43,681 nt of DNA, from assembly GCF_000349725.1 (NCBI RefSeq), contig NZ_KB714702.1, positions 9,510 to 53,190 of the forward strand. Direction: 5' to 3'. A program made the position numbers and the translations under genes. The stretch comes from Ligilactobacillus pobuzihii E100301 = KCTC 13174. GTDB taxonomy: Bacteria > Bacillota > Bacilli > Lactobacillales > Lactobacillaceae. This document shows, in pieces, positions 1 to 8,924 of the stretch; positions within the stretch are counted from its first letter, which is position 1; every line of letters begins with the position of its first letter. Under the pieces are notes generated by a model. The model had not been told where the DNA came from. It saw only the letters and a program-made list of their open reading frames with translations, and searched no databases.

Positions 1-2
1 CA

Positions 3-1088
3 TACCTGATCATGAAAATTATGAATGGGCACTATGAGTTAGGTGTAGTTCATTCGACGCTTGGGGCATTTTTTGGTGCGATCGGTGGGATCGTGTTGTT
101 AGCTTTTTACTATCTGAAGCAAAGAAAAAAATATGACAGTTTAGCAGAGAATAGTGCAAACATACTTGAGGTTTCCGATGGACAGTTGATCAAGGAGATC
201 ATTTATCAGTCGATCCCGTTTATTTTCGTCAGCATTTCGATGACCCTATATAATTTGTTTGACCAGTATACTTTCCAACCGATCATGCAAAAGGTCACTG
301 ATTTCACCTTAGATAGTATCAACGCCCAGTATGCGTTATTTGCAGGTAATGCTAACAAATTAGTGATGATCATTGTTTCGCTAGCGATCGCGATGGCAAC
401 TACGGCGATCCCTTTGCTATCTGAGTCAGTAACTAAAGGCGACCAGAAAGGTACACGTGATCAGATCACTGATACCTTAGAGTTGTTCTTCTTTATCATG
501 TTGCCTGCCGCACTGGGGATGGCTGCTGTGGCACGTCCGTTATATGTTTTGTTTTATTCCTACGAACATATGGGAATTTACGTCATGAGTGTTTCGGCTT
601 ATACTGCTTTGGCACTCGGGCTATTTTCGTTGATGTCTTCTGTCCTACAGGGGGTATATAGAAATAAGATCGCAATCAAATATACGGTCATCGGTTTAGT
701 CATCAAACTGATCTTACAGTTCCCGATGACAGTTTGGCTGCATGGTTATGGTCCTGTCTTAGCAACGGGCATTGGAACAGGGATCTCAGGTGTTTTGATG
801 ATCCGTTATGCCTATTATGAATTTGGGTTAGACCTTGAGCGGCTACTTAAGAGTTTTAACCAAATGATGGTCTTTTCTTTAATCATGTTTGTCGTTGTCT
901 TAGCAATTGTCTTTGGACTAGGGCTCTTCTTAAGTTCGTATAGTCGTTTAATGTCAGTCGTTGTTTTGGCCCTTGCCGTCTTAGGCGGTGCTTATGTGTA
1001 TGCTTGGTTAGCATTGAAAACCAGAGTAGCAGATAAGGTACTCGGAGACAAAGCGGGTTCTTTAAGAAGAGTGTTACGCATTAATTAA
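3..1088 (+). CDS. Polysaccharide/lipid II flippase family membrane protein (MurJ/YtgP-like), 5' end cut by window
   Basis: The reading frame is open to the left edge, so only the C-terminal ~360 residues are present; the usual length of the family is about 500-550 residues. The protein is a chain of hydrophobic segments separated by short polar loops, including an internal stretch rich in Ala, Ile and Thr around the motif AMATTAIPLLSES, which is typical of the MVF/PST branch of the MOP exporter superfamily. These proteins flip undecaprenyl-linked cell-wall or polysaccharide precursors across the membrane. The basic tail (SLRRVLRIN) also resembles lactobacillal YtgP proteins. A hairpin terminator follows. 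I infer the flippase family with good confidence; whether it is the essential lipid II flippase or a polysaccharide flippase cannot be settled from this part. Confidence 0.8.
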   Translation, partial: YLIMKIMNGHYELGVVHSTLGAFFGAIGGIVLLAFYYLKQRKKYDSLAENSANILEVSDGQLIKEIIYQSIPFIFVSISMTLYNLFDQYTFQPIMQKVTDFTLDSINAQYALFAGNANKLVMIIVSLAIAMATTAIPLLSESVTKGDQKGTRDQITDTLELFFFIMLPAALGMAAVARPLYVLFYSYEHMGIYVMSVSAYTALALGLFSLMSSVLQGVYRNKIAIKYTVIGLVIKLILQFPMTVWLHGYGPVLATGIGTGISGVLMIRYAYYEFGLDLERLLKSFNQMMVFSLIMFVVVLAIVFGLGLFLSSYSRLMSVVVLALAVLGGAYVYAWLALKTRVADKVLGDKAGSLRRVLRIN

Positions 1089-1097
1089 ATATAAATG

Positions 1098-1132
1098 AAG
1101 CGAGTTCTCTTTTAAATGGGACTTGCTTTTTT
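1098..1132 (+). terminator. Rho-independent terminator after the flippase gene
   Basis: An 11-bp stem with some G-U pairs (AAGCGAGTTCT with GGGACTTGCTT) is followed by a run of six T. It sits ten bases after the stop codon. Confidence 0.8.
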
Positions 1133-1203
1133 GATACAATGAATTTGAATTCTTTAATGTTTTTAGAAGTTAGCTATGGATTAAATTTATAAGGAGGAGC
1201 CAA

Positions 1204-1605
1204 ATGGAACTTTATACGTATCAGGACTTCGAGAAAAAGAAAAGTGGTTTAAAGTTTGAAGAGGCAGACCAAATTTATAACGAATTAGTTGGTTTGATTG
1301 AAATTGCTGGTCCCAAGGTAGAAAATTATTGGTCAGATTTTTTGCAGGCGTCTGTGACATACGCAGCAATGCGTGGAAAATGGTTGTTATTGTCAAATGA
1401 ACAACGAGCTGAGATCGATGATCAACGAACAAGTCAGCATGATAACGTCATTCATACGCTAAACTTAGTCAAACGTTATTTGGATGGGCATGACTTAGAA
1501 AGTAGCTGGTATGAAGAATTGACGTTTAACTCTGTGCAAGCGCGTAAAAGGATCGGTGACTTCGCTTGTTATGTGTCGTATGTATATGGGGTTAATGCTA
1601 GATGA
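1204..1605 (+). CDS. Hypothetical protein, 133 aa
   Basis: I do not recognise this family. The ATG has a strong ribosome binding site (AAGGAGGAG, 5 bases upstream). The product is mixed charged and aromatic, predicted mostly helical, with no signal peptide, no membrane segment and no obvious catalytic motif. It is monocistronic: a terminator precedes it and a weaker hairpin follows it. It lies just before the restriction-modification island, but nothing in the sequence links it to that system. Confidence 0.7.
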   Translation: MELYTYQDFEKKKSGLKFEEADQIYNELVGLIEIAGPKVENYWSDFLQASVTYAAMRGKWLLLSNEQRAEIDDQRTSQHDNVIHTLNLVKRYLDGHDLESSWYEELTFNSVQARKRIGDFACYVSYVYGVNAR

Positions 1606-1667
1606 GCATATCTGTATTCAGATTAAGTATTTAAATGAGCAATAGCAATTGTTGTTCTTGATTTAAG

Positions 1668-1709
1668 AAGCATCTCTGGCAAGATAAATACCAGAAGGTG
1701 CCTTTTTTG
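1668..1709 (+). terminator. Probable terminator after the 133-aa gene
   Basis: GCATCT-CTGG pairs imperfectly with CCAGAAGGTGC across an 11-base loop, followed by CTTTTTT. It lies about 60 bases after the stop codon. Confidence 0.6.
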
Positions 1710-1721
1710 AACGAAATTCAC

Positions 1722-1751
1722 TATTTTAGCTGATATCAAAATGCTAAAATA
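1722..1751. promoter_or_regulatory. Perfect 9-bp inverted repeat upstream of hsdM (possible operator)
   Basis: TATTTTAGC and GCTAAAATA form a perfect inverted repeat with a 12-base spacer, 65 bases before the hsdM start. No T-run follows that would make it a good terminator. The position suits an operator or upstream promoter element of the restriction operon; no regulator gene is adjacent, so the role is inferred only. Confidence 0.4.
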
Positions 1752-1815
1752 AAAAATAGGTGTATATTTTTATTTACATGAGAAATAATAGCTTGATACA
1801 TGGAGGAAATACATA

Positions 1816-4398
1816 ATGATTACTACTTCAGAAGAAATTAAACGTCGTTTATGGGACGGTGCTAATGATCTACGTGGTTCGATGGATGCTAGTCGCTATA
1901 AAGATTACATGTTAGGTCTGATGTTTTACAAATTTTTGAGTGATCAGACATTGGCAACATTTCGATCGACAGCAGGAGTTTCCAAAAGCGCAAATAATGT
2001 TCAGAAATACGAAGAGGCCTATCAACAACTAGGAGATACCTTGACTGGTATGATTCAAAAAGTTTTAGGTTATTATGTTTTACCAGAACATTTATATCAA
2101 ACATGGGTCAAAGATATCAGAAACGGTGACTTTGAATTACAAAAGGTCATGGATAGCTTGAACTCTTTTGAGCGTAATATCGAGATCAAAGGCGATGCCG
2201 ACGATTTTAAGGGTCTCTTTTCAACTTCCATCATTGATTTGACAGATTCAGCGTTAGGAAATGATTTAAATAAACGTAGTAAAAACATCAAAGACTTGAT
2301 TTTGCTTTTTGCAGATCTGGATATGGTTGATTTGCAAAATGGCGATGTTTTGGGCGATGCTTACGAGTATTTGATCGGCCAATTCGCATCTAGTGCTGGC
2401 AAAAAGGCAGGAGAATTTTATACTCCTCGTCAAGTCAGTGAAGTTTTAGCACAGATCGTGGTTAAATCGTCAGACATTTCCTCAGTTTATGATCCCACAG
2501 TTGGTTCGGGTTCATTACTATTAACAGTGGGTAAGCATTTAAATAAGAATGCGCAACGTGACTTGCATTATTATGGCCAAGAATTCATTACGGAAACATA
2601 TAATTTAACGCGGATGAATCTTCTGTTGCATGGTGTTCGACCAGAAAATATGGATATTAAAAATGGAAATACATTAGCTGAGGATTGGCCTGAAGATCCA
2701 GAAAGGCCAGAAGAAGGCGTACAATTCGATGCAGTCGTAATGAATCCACCTTACTCTGATTCTAAGTGGAATAAGCATGAAGATAAGCCGCTTAAAGTTA
2801 GTGATCCGCGTTTTGCTGATTTTGGGATTTTACCTCCAGATTCTAAAGGTGACTTTGCTTATTTGATGCATGGCTTATACCATTTAGGACAAAAAGGGAC
2901 AATGGCGATCGTCTTACCTCATGGTGTCTTATTCCGTGGTGGTACAGAAGGACAGATCCGTAAGCGTTTGTTAGAGAAAAACTATATTGACGCGGTTATT
3001 GGCTTGCCTAGTAACATGTTTACAAATACCGGCATCCCAGTTTGTGTTATGATTTTAAAGAAAAATCGAGAATTGTCTGATCCAGTATTGTTGCTTGACT
3101 CATCGGAACATTTTGTAAAGATTGGTAAACAAAATGTTTTACGAGAAAAAGATATCGCACAAATCGTTGATACTTATGTTGATAAAACAGAAGTAACTGG
3201 TTACAGTCATTTAGCAAATCGAAAAGAAATCATTGAAAATGAATATAACTTAAATATCCCGCGTTATGTAGAAGCTATTGATAGTGAAATTCCTCAAGAT
3301 GTTGATGGGCACCTGTTAGGTGGGATACCAATGAAAAATATTGCTGACTTGAAAGTTTTGAACTCGATCGTTAAAGATGTATTAGATAATGCTCTAACTC
3401 CATTACGTGAAGGCTATGTTGAATTGAATGAGTCAGTAGATGATTTGACAAAAGAAGTTTTAGCTGATGAGAGAGTTAAAAACAAGTCTGCTGAAGTTGA
3501 GGGTAAAGTTACCGAATATCTACAGAAATATTGGGGTAAACTAATTAGTGTCGACAGTGAAACAGAGCTAGAAGACTTACGTGACGAAATGTTGACAGAG
3601 ATAAAACAAATATTGTCAAAGTTTGATTACCTAGATGCTTATGCTGGTTATCAAATTATTGCCGAAATTTGGAAAAATACCTTGTTCAATGATACAGAAC
3701 TAATTGTGGGGATGGGCTTTTATACTGCTGGACGCACACGTGAGCCCAATATGGTCACCAAAGGTACAGGGCAAAAGAAACATGAAGAGCAAGACGGTTG
3801 GATTGGTGCGATCGTGCCAAATGATTTGATCGCTAAGAATTTATATTCTGAACTGGTTCAAAAAATCGCTGATAGTAAAGAGCAGTTAACTACAACAGAA
3901 AGTGAACTTAGCGAGTTAGTTGAGGCAGCTAAAGTTGAAGATAGTGACGAAAATAGTATTCTATATGATTCTATAAAGAAAAACAAAGATGATGAACCAC
4001 AAGATTCTTTCGACAATAAAAAAATCAAAGCTGAACTTAAAGCGGCAGAAAAAGAGTCAGACGAATATCAACTGTTACACAAAGTTTCGACCTTAATGAA
4101 GCAAAAATCAAAGCTAAATACGGGGATAAAAAATCAAGAAAAAGAGCTCCAAAGTACTGTTTATGACCGAATCGAAAACTTGACTAATGAAGAAATAGAT
4201 AATCTGGTTTATGAAAAGTGGTTCGGTGGTATTGAAACTAAAATACTTAATTTAGTCGAGGCTCCTTTGAAAGATGAATTGCAAATTCTAGAAACGTTAA
4301 ATGCTCGTTATTCAACTACTTTATCTGATCTTGAAAAAGAAACTGAGCAAGTTGAAAGTGAATTTGAAAGTCTTTTAAGTGAATTGGTGGTGAAATAA
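1816..4398 (+). CDS. hsdM: Type I restriction-modification system, methyltransferase subunit HsdM
   Basis: HsdM supplies the N6-adenine methyltransferase activity of a type I restriction-modification complex and binds S-adenosylmethionine. Residues ~1-190 form the helical HsdM N domain. The motif DPTVGSGSLL (residues ~226-235) is the AdoMet-binding motif I, and NPPY (residues 310-313) is the catalytic motif IV of N6-adenine methylases. The start ATG follows GGAGGAAATACATA. At 860 residues it is much longer than the ~530 of EcoKI HsdM: the extra ~350 C-terminal residues are charged, helical and partly coiled-coil. The stop codon shares one base with the hsdS start (TAATG), so translation is probably coupled and the subunits co-expressed. 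Confidence 0.95.
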   Translation: MITTSEEIKRRLWDGANDLRGSMDASRYKDYMLGLMFYKFLSDQTLATFRSTAGVSKSANNVQKYEEAYQQLGDTLTGMIQKVLGYYVLPEHLYQTWVKDIRNGDFELQKVMDSLNSFERNIEIKGDADDFKGLFSTSIIDLTDSALGNDLNKRSKNIKDLILLFADLDMVDLQNGDVLGDAYEYLIGQFASSAGKKAGEFYTPRQVSEVLAQIVVKSSDISSVYDPTVGSGSLLLTVGKHLNKNAQRDLHYYGQEFITETYNLTRMNLLLHGVRPENMDIKNGNTLAEDWPEDPERPEEGVQFDAVVMNPPYSDSKWNKHEDKPLKVSDPRFADFGILPPDSKGDFAYLMHGLYHLGQKGTMAIVLPHGVLFRGGTEGQIRKRLLEKNYIDAVIGLPSNMFTNTGIPVCVMILKKNRELSDPVLLLDSSEHFVKIGKQNVLREKDIAQIVDTYVDKTEVTGYSHLANRKEIIENEYNLNIPRYVEAIDSEIPQDVDGHLLGGIPMKNIADLKVLNSIVKDVLDNALTPLREGYVELNESVDDLTKEVLADERVKNKSAEVEGKVTEYLQKYWGKLISVDSETELEDLRDEMLTEIKQILSKFDYLDAYAGYQIIAEIWKNTLFNDTELIVGMGFYTAGRTREPNMVTKGTGQKKHEEQDGWIGAIVPNDLIAKNLYSELVQKIADSKEQLTTTESELSELVEAAKVEDSDENSILYDSIKKNKDDEPQDSFDNKKIKAELKAAEKESDEYQLLHKVSTLMKQKSKLNTGIKNQEKELQSTVYDRIENLTNEEIDNLVYEKWFGGIETKILNLVEAPLKDELQILETLNARYSTTLSDLEKETEQVESEFESLLSELVVK

Positions 4399-5639
4399 TG
4401 ACCGAGAAGCGGAAAAATGTGCCTTATAGACGTTTTAAGGAGTTCGAAAATGCAGACGCTTGGGAACAGCGAAAGCTTGGAGATATCGTTTCATTTTTTT
4501 CTGGATTAACCTATACACCTAAAGATGTGGTTTCAAAACCAGGAACTTTCGTTTTACGATCTTCTAATGTTAAAGATAATACAATAATAAATGCTGATGA
4601 CGTATACGTTAAATCTGAAGTTGTAAATTCGGACAATGTTCAAAAGGGCGATATTATCGTTGTTGTCCGTAATGGCTCACGTAATTTAATTGGTAAACAT
4701 GCTGAAGTTAAAAAGGAAATGGCAAAGACTGTTATAGGAGCCTTTATGACAGGCGTTAGGTACGATACACCTAATTTTGTCAATGCACTATTTGATACAA
4801 AAATGTTTAATAGAGAAATTAGTAAAAATTTAGGAGCTACTATTAATCAAATAACTACTGGTAATTTTAAAAATATGCTTTTTAAATTTCCTACTGATAA
4901 AAATGAACAAGTTAAAATTGGAGAATTTTTTTCTCAATTGGATCACCTTATCACCCTTCATCAACGTAAGTATGATAAGTTAAAAAAATTAAAATCTGCT
5001 TATTTAACTGAAATGTTTACTGCGGAAGGAGAGCGTAAGCCGAAACGAAGATTTTCTGGATTTACTGATGATTGGGAACAGCGAAAGGTAAAGGACTTTG
5101 CAACATTTGCAAAAGGGAAAGGCTATTCTAAAAATGATTTGAGAAAAAAAGGTACTCCGATTATATTGTATGGAAGTTTATACACTAATTATCAAACTTC
5201 TATTTTTGGAGTAAGTACCTTTGTCAAAGAAAAAAGTAATTCTGTGTTTAGTAATGGAAATGAAGTTATAGTTCCAGGATCAGGCGAAACTGCCGAAGAT
5301 ATTGCACGCGCTTCTGTTATAAAAAAACCAGGAATTATAATAGGTGGGGATTTAAATATAATATATTCTTCTTCAAAAATTGATCCTGAGTTTTTAGCAA
5401 TTTTGTTGTCAAATGGAGCCCCTCAAAAGGAATTGGCTAGAAAAGCACAAGGAAAATCAATTGTCCATATTCACAATTTAGATATTGAAAAAGTGAAAAT
5501 TTTATTTCCTAAAATAGAGGAACAAAGAAAAATTTGTTACCTTCTACAAAGAATAGATCACCTTATCACCCTTCATCAGCAACAGTTAGAAAAGCTGAAA
5601 AATTTGAAACAAGCATACTTAAATGAGATGTTCGTTTAA
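4398..5639 (+). CDS. hsdS: Type I restriction-modification system, specificity subunit HsdS (expressed copy)
   Basis: HsdS recognises the bipartite DNA target and holds the HsdM and HsdR subunits. The 413 residues show two-fold internal repetition: each half begins with (A/D)WEQRK (residues ~22 and ~226) and ends with the helix DHLITLHQ followed by a Leu/Lys-rich coiled coil and AYL(T/N)EMF. The two variable target-recognition domains lie between these repeats (about 25-180 and 230-385). At DNA level, 16-bp direct repeats start each domain (4460-4475 and 5072-5087) and 23-bp direct repeats end them (4941-4963 and 5556-5578). The variable parts are more AT-rich than the neighbouring hsdM core. 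A silent third half-gene with the same repeats lies inverted at 9854-10380, so the present domain combination is probably one of several. Confidence 0.95.
   Translation: MTEKRKNVPYRRFKEFENADAWEQRKLGDIVSFFSGLTYTPKDVVSKPGTFVLRSSNVKDNTIINADDVYVKSEVVNSDNVQKGDIIVVVRNGSRNLIGKHAEVKKEMAKTVIGAFMTGVRYDTPNFVNALFDTKMFNREISKNLGATINQITTGNFKNMLFKFPTDKNEQVKIGEFFSQLDHLITLHQRKYDKLKKLKSAYLTEMFTAEGERKPKRRFSGFTDDWEQRKVKDFATFAKGKGYSKNDLRKKGTPIILYGSLYTNYQTSIFGVSTFVKEKSNSVFSNGNEVIVPGSGETAEDIARASVIKKPGIIIGGDLNIIYSSSKIDPEFLAILLSNGAPQKELARKAQGKSIVHIHNLDIEKVKILFPKIEEQRKICYLLQRIDHLITLHQQQLEKLKNLKQAYLNEMFV
4456..4472 (+). repeat. 17-bp recombination repeat at start of TRD1 (partner of 10364-10380)
   Basis: ACGCTTGGGAACAGCGA, encoding the conserved AWEQR start of the first recognition domain. 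It is an exact inverted copy of 10364-10380. Thirteen bases of it (TTGGGAACAGCGA) also occur at 5072-5084 at the start of the second domain. Confidence 0.85.
4941..4963 (+). repeat. 23-bp recombination repeat at end of TRD1
   Basis: Begins GATCACCTTATCACCCTTCA; encodes the conserved DHLITLHQ helix between the two recognition domains. It is a direct repeat of 5556-5578 and matches the inverted copy inside 9880-9906 over 23 bases. Confidence 0.85.
5554..5580 (+). repeat. 27-bp recombination repeat at end of TRD2 (partner of 9880-9906)
   Basis: Begins TAGATCACCTTATCACCCTT; a perfect 27-bp match in inverted orientation with 9880-9906. Encodes the conserved DHLITLHQ segment before the HsdS C-terminal coiled coil. 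Confidence 0.85.
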
Positions 5640-5686
5640 ATTTAGCGTAAGTATATTCGAAAGTTTTAAAAAAGGGGGACAATGAA

Positions 5687-8600
5687 GTGAGTGAAGTTGC
5701 TAAAGATGCTTCTGAAAGGACATTTCAACAAAACTTTGTTGAGGCCTTAGCTGAATATAAGTGGGATGCCACGGAAGAATTAAATGGTAATACGCATGAA
5801 GTTACAGTCGCTGATTTAATAAAAAATTGGCGAGTGCAATTGAACCGTATCAATGCTGATCAGTTGGAAGGTGTACCGCTAACGGACGAAGAATTCGATC
5901 AAGTGTTGGCTAAAGTTAGTCAGATCAGTAATAGCTACGAAGCTGCTAAGCTTCTGTCGATCGAAGAATCAACTGGGAAGATTGATGGGATATATAGAGA
6001 CGACAATTTAAATGTTACTCGAAGGCAAATTACACTGACAATTTTTAAAAAGGCAGAAGTACGTGGGGGCGATTCTTCTTACCAAATTGCACGTGAAGTT
6101 AAAACACCTAATAATAATCGTTTTGACATTGTTTTGTTGATCAATGGTTTACCTTTGATCAACATTGAGCAAAAACGAACCGATAAAAATTTAGATGAAG
6201 CCTTTGGTCAGTTTAAACGATACTATCGAGATGGCGAATATAGCAATAATTTTATGGCTTTTTCTCAAATGATGGTGATCACTTCCGAAATTGAAACACG
6301 TTATTTTGCGACTCCGAAATCAGTTGATGATTTTAATCCCAGCTTTGTTTTTCACTGGGCAGATGAAGATAATCAACCAATTAATAATTGGAAAACAATT
6401 ACTAAAACATTATTAAAAATTCCAATGGCACACCAAATGGTTGGTGATTATTTGGTGATCGATGAAGCTAATGATCAAGAAAATCAAAAGCATATGTTAA
6501 TGCGACCTTATCAGGTTTATGCTTTACAAGCAATCGAGGCAGCTGCATTCGGACGAGATGATAAAGGTGTTGGACCTCACGGAGGTTTTATCTGGCATAC
6601 TACTGGCTCAGGTAAAACCATCACTAGTTTTAAAACTGCTTTATTTCTCTCAACTCGTGGAGGTTTTGATAAGGTAGTTTTCTTAGTTGATCGGCGAGAA
6701 CTTGATAGTAATACTTCTGATAGCTTTAAGGCATATTCTGCTTATGAATCAGTTGACGTTGATGATACTAATTCGACATATCAACTAAAAAAACAGTTAC
6801 GGTCGTTAAGGACTGGAATTATTGTTACGACGACTTTTAAATTAAATTCATTAGTGAAAGAGCTTAATGAAAATCATGATCAGAGTTTGGCTGAAAAAAA
6901 GATGGTTTTTATTATTGACGAAGCTCATCGAACAACTATGGGCCAAATGATGGGTGACATCAAGTATTATTTCAGAAAATACGGTTTATTCTACGGGTTC
7001 ACAGGCACGCCATTGTTTGAAGAAAATGATGTGAAGGGCAAAGTTAATAAAAAAAGCGAAGTTATTAATACGACAACAAAGCTTTTTGGTCCTGAATTAC
7101 ATCGTTATACGATCGAAGAGGCTATTAAAGATGGCAATGTTTTAGGCTTTCATGTGGATTATATTAATACTGGTGAATTTACAAGCTATGAAGATTTACG
7201 TGAACAAATAATCGAGCAACAGAAATTAGAACATCCAGACCTATCTGATCGCGAATTAGAACGTTCAGTTCAGGTTTTATCTGATTTACAGGTTGAACAA
7301 CAAGCGGCTGAAGATGGTGTTTTGATCTATCAAGATGAGACGCATATTCCACGGGTAGTTACAGAAATTTTAGATAATTGGGAAAATCAATCGCAGTTAA
7401 AACAGTTCAACGGTATCTTAACAGTTGCTTATAAAAACAGAGTTATTGCATATTATCGCGAGTTTAAAAAACAACTGGAAAGTCGGGATAAGCAAATTAA
7501 CGTCGCAATGACTTTTAGTTTTGGAAACGAAAATGATCCGGATAATGTTGCTCCTGAAGTAATCAATGAAATGTTTGCAGATTACGAGGCATTTACAGGA
7601 TTACATTTTGAAGCTGGTAATCAAAAGCAGGGCGGAGATGGCTATTTTGAAGATTTAACAGAACGCGCAAAACGCGGAGGTAGTGGCAGAAATCTGAAAA
7701 ATATTGATTTAGTTATTGTAGCTGATCAGTTATTGACCGGATATGATTCAAAAAGACTGAACACCTTGTATGTTGATCGTTCATTGGAACTTCAAGGATT
7801 GATCCAAGCTTATTCTAGGACTAACCGTGTTTTTGGCGCAGATAAAGAGTTTGGGACTATTATTAATTTTCAATACCCTAAAATCACGGAAAACACAGTG
7901 GATACTGCTTTGAAACTATATGGTAGTGGAGGAACAAGTAATAAAGCAATCGTTGATGTTTATAAAAATGCAGTTAAGAAGCTTGAACTCGCTGTAAAAC
8001 AAATGAAACCAACCTTACCAGATCCGACAGATTGGCAGAAATTAAAAGATGACGAAACGGGAAAAGTAAATTTTCAAGAAAATTTCAAGGCTACTGCTGA
8101 CAAAGTTAATACTGTTGAGCAATATTATGAGTTTAAGTGGGATGACGATGCTTTTGGTATCACAGAACATGAGTGGTTACAGTATGTTGGTGCATATAAG
8201 AACCTTTTTACAGGTGCTGGTCCAGATGATGCCCCACCAATTGAAATTAAACAACTTACTGGAAGAACCAAGTTATCTGGTACTCAGGTTATTGACGCAG
8301 CTCACATCTTGAATTTAATTGGTGATAGAGTTGAAACGAAAAATGGTATACAAACTGTCGACAATGAAACATTGAGGATCGTTTCGGAACAAATCCGAGA
8401 ATTGAGTAATATGGGGCAAGATGACCAAGCTCAATTATTAAGAGAGTTTGTTGACGAAGAACTTGTTCCAGGGCATTTGTCAGGTGATATTAATTTTGAT
8501 GATGCTTATGATGAATGGAAAAAGGGCTTAGAAGAAAAACAAGTTGATGAATTTGCACAGGAAAGAGGAATCGATTCAGAATTATTAAACCGTTCTGTTT

Positions 8601-8773
8601 CTGCCTTTTCTATTTCTGAACCAGATGTTGTACCTTATATCGATGAAATTACTAGCCGAGTTGATTTTAACAAAGCAACTGATAAGTCTGCTGGAAATAT
8701 GTTAATGCATAATATAAAGTTGACTAAAGATCTTCCTAAGTGGATGGTGCAAATTAAACAAAAATATGATTGA
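5687..8773 (+). CDS. hsdR: Type I restriction-modification system, restriction/translocation subunit HsdR
   Basis: HsdR is the motor and nuclease of the type I complex: it translocates DNA using ATP and cuts unmethylated DNA at a distance. Start is GTG after AAAGGGGG; the ATG five bases earlier reads ATG-AAG-stop and is not used. Residues ~20-200 hold the PD-(D/E)xK nuclease (D147, then EQK at 161-163). The helicase core carries Walker A HTTGSGKT (304-311), DEAH (411-414) and the motif FTGTP. The C-terminal ~200 residues are helical and likely bind HsdM/S. The length of 1028 residues is usual. Unlike many loci, hsdR follows hsdS, so it lies inside the segment bounded by the hsdS/hsdS' inverted repeats. 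A terminator follows. Confidence 0.95.
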   Translation: MSEVAKDASERTFQQNFVEALAEYKWDATEELNGNTHEVTVADLIKNWRVQLNRINADQLEGVPLTDEEFDQVLAKVSQISNSYEAAKLLSIEESTGKIDGIYRDDNLNVTRRQITLTIFKKAEVRGGDSSYQIAREVKTPNNNRFDIVLLINGLPLINIEQKRTDKNLDEAFGQFKRYYRDGEYSNNFMAFSQMMVITSEIETRYFATPKSVDDFNPSFVFHWADEDNQPINNWKTITKTLLKIPMAHQMVGDYLVIDEANDQENQKHMLMRPYQVYALQAIEAAAFGRDDKGVGPHGGFIWHTTGSGKTITSFKTALFLSTRGGFDKVVFLVDRRELDSNTSDSFKAYSAYESVDVDDTNSTYQLKKQLRSLRTGIIVTTTFKLNSLVKELNENHDQSLAEKKMVFIIDEAHRTTMGQMMGDIKYYFRKYGLFYGFTGTPLFEENDVKGKVNKKSEVINTTTKLFGPELHRYTIEEAIKDGNVLGFHVDYINTGEFTSYEDLREQIIEQQKLEHPDLSDRELERSVQVLSDLQVEQQAAEDGVLIYQDETHIPRVVTEILDNWENQSQLKQFNGILTVAYKNRVIAYYREFKKQLESRDKQINVAMTFSFGNENDPDNVAPEVINEMFADYEAFTGLHFEAGNQKQGGDGYFEDLTERAKRGGSGRNLKNIDLVIVADQLLTGYDSKRLNTLYVDRSLELQGLIQAYSRTNRVFGADKEFGTIINFQYPKITENTVDTALKLYGSGGTSNKAIVDVYKNAVKKLELAVKQMKPTLPDPTDWQKLKDDETGKVNFQENFKATADKVNTVEQYYEFKWDDDAFGITEHEWLQYVGAYKNLFTGAGPDDAPPIEIKQLTGRTKLSGTQVIDAAHILNLIGDRVETKNGIQTVDNETLRIVSEQIRELSNMGQDDQAQLLREFVDEELVPGHLSGDINFDDAYDEWKKGLEEKQVDEFAQERGIDSELLNRSVSAFSISEPDVVPYIDEITSRVDFNKATDKSAGNMLMHNIKLTKDLPKWMVQIKQKYD

Positions 8774-8780
8774 TTTAGAA

Positions 8781-8816
8781 AGAAGGCTGAGATATATTAT
8801 CTCGGTCTTCTTTAAT
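8781..8816 (+). terminator. Terminator of the hsdMSR operon
   Basis: GAAGGCTGAG pairs with CTCGGTCTTC (10 bp, two G-U) around a 9-base AT loop, followed by TTTAAT. It begins eight bases after the hsdR stop and separates the operon from the recombinase gene. Confidence 0.75.
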
Positions 8817-8836
8817 ATAGAATCTTTTAATAAATA

Positions 8837-8865
8837 TTGTTTGAACGTTGTGTGCTTGATAAAAT
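8837..8865 (+). promoter_or_regulatory. Promoter of the recombinase gene
   Basis: TTGTTT (8837-8842) and TAAAAT (8860-8865) are separated by 17 bases. This gives the recombinase its own promoter inside the invertible segment, with a leader of about 50 bases. Confidence 0.5.
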
Positions 8866-8880
8866 CAGGTTAACAACTTG

Positions 8881-8917
8881 TCCTCCTTCACGAGCGTCAG
8901 CCACTTTAATAGGAGGA
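8881..8917 (+). promoter_or_regulatory. Shine-Dalgarno-masking stem in the recombinase leader
   Basis: TCCTCCT (8881-8887) is a perfect complement of AGGAGGA (8911-8917), which contains the ribosome binding site of the recombinase. The 7-bp stem with a 23-base loop would hide the Shine-Dalgarno in the mRNA. I see the complementarity directly; translational control is inferred. Confidence 0.5.
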
Positions 8918-8924
8918 AAATACC

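Noticed and set aside
4941-5580. CRISPR-like direct repeats
   Set aside because: Only two copies of a 23-bp repeat inside a coding frame, separated by about 590 bases; they encode the conserved HsdS helices.
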